Shown: positions 58,512 through 64,000 of the stretch, one piece after another
Layout of the letters: every line of letters begins with the position of its first letter
How positions within the stretch are numbered: the stretch's first letter is position 1
Source of the DNA: Adhaeretor mobilis
GTDB taxonomy: Bacteria; Planctomycetota; Planctomycetia; Pirellulales; Lacipirellulaceae
Reading direction: 5' to 3'
Assembly: GCF_007741515.1 (NCBI RefSeq)
Contig: NZ_CP036263.1
Location: forward strand, 1,116,001 to 1,180,000
Length of the DNA stretch: 64,000 bases
Translations under genes and position numbers: made by a program
Notes under the pieces: model-generated
The model's input: only the letters and a program-made list of their open reading frames with translations
Databases searched by the model: none
What the model was told of the DNA's origin: nothing

Positions 58512-58672
58512 GAGGTGCTAAATGGGCTGGAAAATGAAGGTGCCGACAGGCTGCAGGCTAGTCTGGGTCTGGCTGGAAACCAGGCATAAATCCCCCAAAA
58601 TTGAGAAGTTTAGGCAGGCGTTTGATGGTCAGCTTTCAGGATGAAGGTAGCCTAGCGAATGGCTAGTCTACT

Positions 58673-58756
58673 TTCCGCAGTCGCCTAGCCGCCCTGCGCC
58701 TGCCGGAGCGAGTACTGCACTACGATCAGGGCGAGGTAGAAGCCCTGCCTGTCTAG
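58673..58756 (+). pseudogene. Duplicated C-terminal tail of the metallophosphatase
   Basis: The frame FRSRLAALRLPERVLHYDQG then EVEALPV and TAG is clearly homologous to the last ~27 codons of the phosphatase ending at 58015 (FRSRLGALRLPERELVYDQG). No other part of the phosphatase is present upstream. It is a duplication remnant and sits, like the original, just before a minus-strand member of the decayed family. Confidence 0.85.
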
Positions 58757-58794
58757 CTACGCTCTAATTACCCTGCTGGGGGACCGTGCTGCGA

Positions 58795-59062
58795 GGCTTG
58801 CCCCATGGATCGCTGAATGCCTTGATGTGCTCCAAGCGTGGACATTAAAGCAGCCCATGCCTCAGATTCCGACAGATCCAACTCCAATGCAGGCTAGCGA
58901 CTCCTGTTGAACGAAGCTGAACTACGGCAACTGCTCTAGCTCTGGAAAGTGCTGGTCTCCAATCTTGCGGAGTAGGTTCGGCAGATCGTGGGAGGCTAGA
59001 GATAGTAGCGGCTGGTTGCGAGCTCGTAGCTGCTTTTGGACTTCTCGTGAGGCGGCGATCAT
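58795..59062 (-). pseudogene. Decayed copy 3 of the unknown gene family
   Basis: This copy preserves the N-terminus: MIAASREVQKQLRARNQPLL, then SLASHDLPNLLRKIGDQHF and PELEQLP, an in-frame TAG at 58922-58924, FSFVQQESLACIG and, after a shift, CRNLRHGLL. At the TAG position copy 1 has CAG, and at copy 1's TAG (47183) this copy has CAG. A TAA and shifts also disrupt it. The family function is unknown. Confidence 0.6.
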
Positions 59063-59220
59063 CTAGGAACTTCCAGTAGCATATACCCTTTGAGGAAAAG
59101 GGTGTCCGGTGCTTGTATATAGCCAGAATCAGCAATAGCGGATAGCATGAGGGTAGCGAATCCAGCCTAGCAATCACAATTGATTTAGGCAAAAAGTTGC
59201 CACTAATTTAGGGTAATGTC

Positions 59221-59721
59221 GTGGGTGGAACCGGCAGTGGAAGATGGCGGCGGACCGACAAGATGGCGACTGTCGAAGAGTCGCTGGTGCTGGAATTGCG
59301 CGACTTCCGTGGACAAATTCGCCCTCGCGGTCGTGGCCAAATCGGGTGGGAGTGGCCAGGAGGCCAACGCAGCGAGATAGCCTTTGTTGTTGAGTGGGGG
59401 CAATCGCCTACGATCGTGCTGAGGTACAGCTCAGGCGAGCAAGAAAGTATCGAAATACCGATCCAATTGCAGTGGACCGCGACGAACTTTGGCGGCCAGA
59501 GGCGATGGTTTACGTGCCCGCTCATCTCAGGCGATGTAGCCTGCCGAAGGCGGGTTGGGAAGCTGTATCTGCCGCCAGGCGCCAGGTATTTTGGCTGCCG
59601 TAAGTGTCATCGGCTTACGTATGAGAGCTGCAACCAGTCCAACGTGTTTGAGCAGATCGCACACATGACTGAATATTTTGAAAAGCTGATCGAGAAATCT
59701 ACAAGTGCGGATTTAAATTAA
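59221..59721 (+). CDS. Zinc-ribbon-type protein of mobile elements
   Basis: 166 residues, GTG start at 59221 (MGGTGSGRWRRTDKMATVEE). It matches a common accessory-genome family with start GGxGSGRW and a C-terminal RWFTCPL...CRRRVGKLYLPPGARYFG followed by CRKCHRLTYES, which predicts a zinc-binding site. Function unknown; it is frequent in phage-like and integrated-element contexts. It could be the first cargo gene of the element that continues to the window end, but there is a 546-bp gap after it (59722-60267) in which I see no supported gene. Confidence 0.75.
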   Translation: MGGTGSGRWRRTDKMATVEESLVLELRDFRGQIRPRGRGQIGWEWPGGQRSEIAFVVEWGQSPTIVLRYSSGEQESIEIPIQLQWTATNFGGQRRWFTCPLISGDVACRRRVGKLYLPPGARYFGCRKCHRLTYESCNQSNVFEQIAHMTEYFEKLIEKSTSADLN

Positions 59722-60267
59722 TCTTCGGGTCTTGCGGGTCGTTCTCGCATCGGTCGATTTGCTGGGTGGCTGCTGTCGGAGAGGTCTGAGAGTGAGAGCA
59801 TCATTCGACACTCCCGAGTCACAGAGAGAGTCCGCTGTCCATGTGGCTGAACCTAGTATTCCAAGCACGAAAACTCACCGGGGTGGGCTATCAATCGCAA
59901 CTGCGAGTGTTTCGGACGCCGTGCAACTCTAGTTCACTGTAGGCGATCGTATTCCGTGAATTTAGGCCATTGGCTGGACATGAGAGCATGCTGAAAAGTG
60001 GCCAGCAATAGCCCAGAAAGGTCGTCGGCGCGGGGCTGGCGGATTGCATGCGAGTTTTCAGGACGCTGCCTTCCCTCGCATTGCAGCAGCGGTAGCGTTG
60101 CTCGTGGCAATTTCATGCGACCGCTAGATACTCGACGCATGAATAGTGCACAAGGTACAATAGCACGCGGGGATAGTGTCGCTCCTGAACGCGGTTTTCC
60201 CGAACCGCTTCCCCGTTTTTATTGTTCTCGGGATTCTCCAGCAACACCGCGACGGGAATCGGATTCG

Positions 60268-61392
60268 ATGGCTGATTGGTATGAGGAAGACATTCTCCCT
60301 GACTTGGAACGCGTGAGAGGGTCGATCCACTACGCGTCCGAGAACTGTGGAGAACCTAGCTTGAAAGACGAACTGTGGACCAAGGATGACAAGGCCGCTT
60401 GTCGTCGCTTGGCGAAGTTTTGGACGGAAAAGCTTTCTCAAGAATACGCTGGCTTATTTATCGATCTAATATGGAATGGGCCATTACACGCGATTGAAGT
60501 CAGAACACACGAGCCCTTCATCATCGAGTGTTATGAGGATTGCTTTAGGGACACGGAGCGGTACGCCTACGAACTGCCAAGCAAGCCTGAGAATGAATCC
60601 GGATCAGGCATCGATGCAGTTGCCGTTGCAGTCGATGAGAAACCGCTTCAGGTATGGCCACACGAAGGACGTGGAGAAGCACTTTTATTTTATGCAAGTC
60701 ATTGGCAACTACTCGGTGAATCGGACTATCAAGATGAATGGAATGCGATCGAACAATTCTTCAACTATTCTGGTGATGAAAGACTCTATCGACATCGAGA
60801 GGACGAATCCTACTTGCTCGTTCGGCAGTACTCACACTGCGAAGCATCTCACCTAGAACAATCCACGTACCAGTGGCTTTCACGTGCCGAAGCCGCCAAT
60901 TGGATTCTCGCAACTGGCAACGAAATTCCCCCCGTATTGAAGGCCGAAGTCAATTCGCTTCGGAAGATGAGAACGCTGAGGCCACCATCGCTAGAGCAAC
61001 AGACACCCGCTGAAGAATCGCCAACAATAGCCCGAAACGGCGAAGCGGGCGAAGTTGCTGAGGACAAAGCTGAGCTTCCTAGCATCGACAAACTGGAGCA
61101 GGAAACGCCAGCGCTGGACACGGAGGACTCTCAGAACTGGATCAAAGCATCGGAACTCAAGAAACACAAGGAACCGGCTGACTTGAAGTCGTTTGACTCA
61201 CAGCGTAGCCGTGGCCTGAAAACTGAGGACAAGCTATTTGGCGTGGATGAGGTTGGTCGAATCTATCGCAAGCATGGTGGCCGAATCTGGTACTACGCGC
61301 CCTCTCTCTTGCCGCGCCGCGACAAGGATCAACCCTTGATTTCTCAAGCGTTAACCTTGATTTCTACCCTCGATTTACCCTTGATTCGCTGA
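60268..61392 (+). CDS. Unknown protein with possible C-terminal DNA-binding region
   Basis: 374 residues from the ATG at 60268 (MADWYEEDILPDLERVRGSI); the frame extends 90 codons upstream, but that part is unlike protein. The N-terminal half is compact and acidic (LFIDLIWNGPLHAIEVRTHE); the middle is a low-complexity acidic linker (TPAEESPTIARNGEAGEVAE). The C-terminal ~80 residues (NWIKASELKKHKEPADLKSF) are basic. Its last codons consist of iteron-like DNA repeats and its stop lies in a hairpin loop. The position ahead of the excisionase and primase suggests a replication or control role; this is inference. Confidence 0.6.
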   Translation: MADWYEEDILPDLERVRGSIHYASENCGEPSLKDELWTKDDKAACRRLAKFWTEKLSQEYAGLFIDLIWNGPLHAIEVRTHEPFIIECYEDCFRDTERYAYELPSKPENESGSGIDAVAVAVDEKPLQVWPHEGRGEALLFYASHWQLLGESDYQDEWNAIEQFFNYSGDERLYRHREDESYLLVRQYSHCEASHLEQSTYQWLSRAEAANWILATGNEIPPVLKAEVNSLRKMRTLRPPSLEQQTPAEESPTIARNGEAGEVAEDKAELPSIDKLEQETPALDTEDSQNWIKASELKKHKEPADLKSFDSQRSRGLKTEDKLFGVDEVGRIYRKHGGRIWYYAPSLLPRRDKDQPLISQALTLISTLDLPLIR

Positions 61393-61401
61393 AATCAAGG
61401 G
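61332..61401. repeat. Iteron-like ACCCTTGATT repeats with terminal hairpin
   Basis: Four direct copies of (A)ACCCTTGATTT(CT) lie at 61332, 61353, 61366 and 61377, with small variations, followed by an inverted AATCAAGGG at 61393-61401. The last direct and the inverted copy form a 9-bp stem with the gene's TGA in the loop. This may be an origin-type iteron set, a repressor site or a terminator. Confidence 0.6.
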
Positions 61402-61489
61402 CAGTAATTGGGCTGTTTGCTCTCAATGATTGATGACAGAAGCAAGCGAGTGCTTGCCAACGTCACTTTCAACATTAGGAGCAACCCCG

Positions 61490-61690
61490 ATGCAACACAC
61501 TGACCCCATCCCTGCCGCTCACCGTCGCCTTCTGACCCGTCCTGGAGCGAAGGCCTATCTCGCTGTCTCTCAGCGGAAGCTCGATTCCTTAGTGGCGGCT
61601 GGCGAGATTCCAGTCATCCGCATCGGCACTTGCGTGAGATTTGATCCGGCCGATTTGGAAAAGTGCATTGCCACTTGGAAGAGCGCCTGA
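61490..61690 (+). CDS. AlpA/excisionase-type HTH protein
   Basis: 66 residues from the ATG at 61490, with TAGGAGCA just upstream. Core: LLTRPGAKAYLAVSQRKLDS, then LVAAGEIPVIRIGTCVRFDP and ADLEKCIATW, the standard HTH_17 excisionase fold. In P4-like elements such proteins regulate excision or early genes. It precedes three genes that are tightly overlapped and end in the primase, so it is likely the regulator of that module. Confidence 0.85.
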   Translation: MQHTDPIPAAHRRLLTRPGAKAYLAVSQRKLDSLVAAGEIPVIRIGTCVRFDPADLEKCIATWKSA

Positions 61691-61797
61691 TTGACATTCG
61701 CTGCGTGGTCAATCGATGCCCGCATTCTCACACAAACAAAGCCCGTGCCGGCGTGTTTGGCGACCACCGGTTACGAGCTTCATTGGGAGGTTTCTTT

Positions 61798-62181
61798 ATG
61801 TCTCATTCTAACAAGCCTAGCACGCTGGCGGACGCCACATTTACGAAGATCGAGCAAAGGAAAAAGCAACTACTTGCCAACGACAAGGAGGCAAAGCGGC
61901 TTTGGCAACAGCTTAAAGAAATCTCGAAGTTCAACGACGAGTTGCAACGGAATTTGCATAAGCAACAGCTGAAGGCGATTGTCGGCCAACAAGTGAAGCC
62001 GCTCTATCGCAGCTCAAGCAATCCGGAGTTGAATGGCACGGTTAGTACGCTACTGAAAGTTAATCGCACATTCTGCAAAGTAGACTTTGGCGAATTCGGT
62101 CGCTGGGATATGCCCACTGGCGACGTGACCTGGCTGGAAGCTGAGCAAGGCACGATGCTACCGATTCGAGTTGTGCGATGA
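61798..62181 (+). CDS. Small element protein, coiled-coil N-terminus
   Basis: 127 residues with a GGGAGG ribosome site 8 bp upstream of the ATG at 61798. The N-terminal half is helical and charged (FTKIEQRKKQLLANDKEAKR), and the C-terminal half reads as a small beta domain (TVSTLLKVNRTFCKVDFGEF) resembling SH3-like folds. Family unknown to me. Its stop overlaps the start of the next gene (ATGA), so it is translationally coupled to it. Confidence 0.7.
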   Translation: MSHSNKPSTLADATFTKIEQRKKQLLANDKEAKRLWQQLKEISKFNDELQRNLHKQQLKAIVGQQVKPLYRSSSNPELNGTVSTLLKVNRTFCKVDFGEFGRWDMPTGDVTWLEAEQGTMLPIRVVR

Positions 62182-62525
62182 AAAGCATCCTTCAACGACA
62201 GCACGTTCTGATCGTAGCCCACGCAGACGGCTACCTAGAAGTCTTCGGCGAGAAAAATCTCGACATACGAATCAGCAATATTCCGTTAGCACATTCACGG
62301 GAAGCAGAGCGCATCGCGGAGGACGCGCTCGAGTTGTCCCTGCCACGTTGCTACCGGCAACTTTACTTCCCCGGCAAGCGTCGAGCGACTGCCACGCTGA
62401 TGCCACTGTTGCCGAGTACAATGGCACGGGCAAAAGCTGTGAAGCGGACAATTAGACAGTTGAACCAGCTCGTCCAGAAAGTCACCAAAGCTAAGGCCGC
62501 CAGATCCAGACAGGGGGCGGCATGA
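62178..62525 (+). CDS. Small element protein of unknown function
   Basis: 115 residues: MKSILQRQHVLIVAHADGYL, then EVFGEKNLDIRISNIPLAH and a basic C-terminus (RTIRQLNQLVQKVTKAKAAR). It overlaps the upstream gene by ATGA and the downstream primase by ATGA, so all three are translationally coupled. The first 45 residues suggest a beta-strand-rich domain. I cannot name it. Confidence 0.65.
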   Translation: MKSILQRQHVLIVAHADGYLEVFGEKNLDIRISNIPLAHSREAERIAEDALELSLPRCYRQLYFPGKRRATATLMPLLPSTMARAKAVKRTIRQLNQLVQKVTKAKAARSRQGAA

Positions 62526-63889
62526 TGGAACAAGAATATACGATTGCAGAAGGCCCGGTGTCACTGACCGACACCGGCAACGGCGAACGGTTCGCGGCTC
62601 AACATGGCCACTGTGTAAAATACGTTCACCCCTGGAATAAGTGGCTCGTTTGGGATGACTCCCGCTGGCAGTTCGATCATAGTGGACAGATTCACCGGCG
62701 AGCCAAGGCGACAGCGAGATCAATCTACAATGAGGCGTCACAATTCGGTGATAAGGAAGAGCAGAAGGCGGTAGCACAGTGGGCGTATGGCTCACAAAGT
62801 AAATCACGCCTGGAGAACATGCTTTATCTAGCACGTTCCGAGCAACCGATACCGCTTGACCATGCCGACCTCGACGCCGACGGTTGGCTGTTGAATTGTG
62901 ACAACGGCACAGTTGATCTTCACACGGGAGTCCTGAAGGCCCACAATCCTGGCGACCTCCTCACGAAGTCCACTGGCGTTGAATACTCGGACCATCCCGG
63001 CGCCGATGCGGTTCTCTGGACCGACACCCTCGATACGATCTTCGCGAGAGATACGGAACTGATCGGATTTGTGCAGCGGCTCCTCGGCTCTGCCCTGGTT
63101 GGTGAGGTGCATGACCATATCTTGCCAATTTTCTATGGCAGTGGTGCCAACGGGAAAAGTGTTCTGATCGAGACGGCAATGGCAGCCATGGGGGATTACT
63201 CCATGAAAGCACCGGCTGGCTTGCTGGTAGCTCGCAGGAACGAATCACACCCCACCGAGCTGGCGGACTTGTACCGCACTCGGTTAGTGGCGATCACCGA
63301 GACCGGCGATGGCCAGCGACTCGACGAACGGCTTGTAAAGGAATTGACCGGCGGAGATACAATTCGGGCGCGGCGCATGCGAGAAGACTTCTGGCAGTTC
63401 GCTCCGTCCCACCTGGCGTTAATGGTGACAAATCATAAGCCGATAGTTCGCGGAGTGGATTACGGCATTTGGCGGCGATTGAGACTAGTCCCGTTCGAGG
63501 TGACGATCCCCGAAGAAAAGCAGGACCGTCAGTTGTCCCAGAAGCTCCGAGCTGAGTTGCCAGCGATCTTAAAGTGGATGGTGCAAGGTTGTCTCGACTG
63601 GCAAAAACAGGGACTCGCAGCACCACCACAAGTCATGGCAGCCACGGACGACTACAAGGCCGAATCAGACACGTTCGGACTCTGGTTTGAAGAGCGCTGC
63701 ACAGCCGGTGAACGGTTCCAGTGCAAGGCGAGTCAATCGTTCACCAATTACAAGCAGTGGGCAGACGAAAATAACGAGCGAGCCATGAATCAGCGCAAAT
63801 TCGGTGAAAGAATCGGTGAAAGGTTCACTAAAGAAAGGCGCAATGACGGCTTCCACTATGTCGGTTTTTCCCTGGATTCTCACACTTAG
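62522..63889 (+). CDS. P4/D5-type SF3 helicase, phage/plasmid primase family
   Basis: 455-residue DUF5906/P4-type helicase domain protein. The N-terminal region reads FAAQHGHCVKYVHPWNKWLV with DDSRWQFDHSG, the D5_N-like segment. Walker A is GSGANGKSV near 206-214, Walker B-like VAITETGD, and motif C LALMVTNHKP; arginine-finger region GIWRRLRLVPFEV. The usual N-terminal primase domain (about 300 residues) is absent or encoded elsewhere. It would unwind the element's origin. Its stop overlaps the first of three 9-bp repeats. Confidence 0.93.
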   Translation: MMEQEYTIAEGPVSLTDTGNGERFAAQHGHCVKYVHPWNKWLVWDDSRWQFDHSGQIHRRAKATARSIYNEASQFGDKEEQKAVAQWAYGSQSKSRLENMLYLARSEQPIPLDHADLDADGWLLNCDNGTVDLHTGVLKAHNPGDLLTKSTGVEYSDHPGADAVLWTDTLDTIFARDTELIGFVQRLLGSALVGEVHDHILPIFYGSGANGKSVLIETAMAAMGDYSMKAPAGLLVARRNESHPTELADLYRTRLVAITETGDGQRLDERLVKELTGGDTIRARRMREDFWQFAPSHLALMVTNHKPIVRGVDYGIWRRLRLVPFEVTIPEEKQDRQLSQKLRAELPAILKWMVQGCLDWQKQGLAAPPQVMAATDDYKAESDTFGLWFEERCTAGERFQCKASQSFTNYKQWADENNERAMNQRKFGERIGERFTKERRNDGFHYVGFSLDSHT

Positions 63890-63993
63890 TGAACAGAGTG
63901 AACAGTGTGAACCCAAGTTCCCTATGACTCTAAACGCGAGAGATTTTCTTAGAGTTATACCGCAACTGGGTACACAAGGTTCACTAGGTTCAC
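63889..63993. repeat. 9-bp-spaced GTGAAC repeats and inverted GGTTCAC repeats
   Basis: GTGAAC occurs at 63889, 63898 and 63907, exactly 9 bp apart, and the complementary form GGTTCAC at 63978 and 63987, again 9 bp apart. They flank an AT-rich 65-bp centre. Related GGTGAA motifs occur inside the end of the helicase gene. It looks like a protein-binding array, possibly origin or operator, that may continue beyond the window. Confidence 0.65.
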
Positions 63994-64000
63994 CGCAAAC

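Noticed and set aside
8730-58924. Reassignment of TAG to an amino acid
   Set aside because: Several intact genes terminate at TAG and the interrupted genes also carry frameshifts, so decay explains the pattern better than recoding.
61332-63993. CRISPR array
   Set aside because: The repeat units are 6-13 bp with no spacers of regular length, and no cas gene occurs in the window.

Overview
The window looks like a chromosome segment of a planctomycete, most likely Pirellulales. The main evidence is the gene families: a DUF1549/DUF1553 cytochrome-like protein beside a DUF1501 protein, DUF1559 pseudopilin-like proteins, LEPR-XLL surface proteins, many PEP-CTERM proteins with dockerin-type repeats, and a planctomycete-type ECF sigma factor followed by a Ser/Thr kinase with TPRs. 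This is inferred from families, not from a marker gene.

Layout. 1-7.3 kb holds ordinary chromosomal genes: the DUF1549/DUF1553 and DUF1501 pair, a TfoX C-terminal-domain protein, a secreted unknown and the ribosome GTPase RsgA. 7.3-9.35 kb is gene-poor, with short repeats, a decayed tRNA 3' half and a PEP-CTERM pseudogene. 9.37-19.36 kb is a minus-strand run of five large exported proteins with Kelch, Ig-like, T5SS/PEP-CTERM-repeat and dockerin modules. Some are translationally coupled, and the first one is broken by an in-frame TAG. 20.2-28.5 kb holds, divergently, the ECF sigma factor, the kinase/TPR protein, a LEPR-XLL protein with a damaged metalloprotease motif and a DUF1559 protein. A rhomboid protease follows at 29.5-30.4 kb.

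30.6-46.8 kb is a defence island. Its left edge (30.6-33.2 kb, minus strand) contains gene fragments, an FRG-domain protein and nuclease-like small genes. Its core (33.3-46.8 kb, plus strand) is one compact apparent operon: HTH regulator, DUF499-type ATPase, short PglZ-domain protein, DUF1156-type Zn-ribbon DNA methyltransferase, unknown 171-residue protein, SNF2-type helicase, PD-(D/E)XK nuclease and PLD-family protein. The ATPase, PglZ, methyltransferase and helicase set resembles BREX (closest to the type with a COG1743-like methylase and SNF2 helicase). I cannot see recognisable BrxA, BrxB or BrxL, and two nuclease-like proteins replace them. This is the best candidate for an undescribed or variant defence system.

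46.8-59.1 kb is a mobile-element scrapyard. It has an ISAs1-like element (47817-49062) and an IS256-like element (52864-54293), each with visible target duplications, IS3 and IS1380-type remnants, and three decayed copies of one unknown gene family. One of those copies lies next to a duplicated tail of a neighbouring metallophosphatase. A few intact genes lie between: an L-type lectin PEP-CTERM protein, zinc-ribbon and GYF-type proteins, and exported unknowns.

59.2-64.0 kb is the replication end of an integrated mobile element, cut by the window edge. It holds a zinc-ribbon protein, an unknown protein ending in iteron-like repeats, an AlpA-like excisionase HTH, two small overlapping genes and a P4/D5-type SF3 helicase-primase, followed by 9-bp-spaced repeats. 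No integrase is visible inside the window.

All functional statements rest on reading sequence motifs; no database search was possible.
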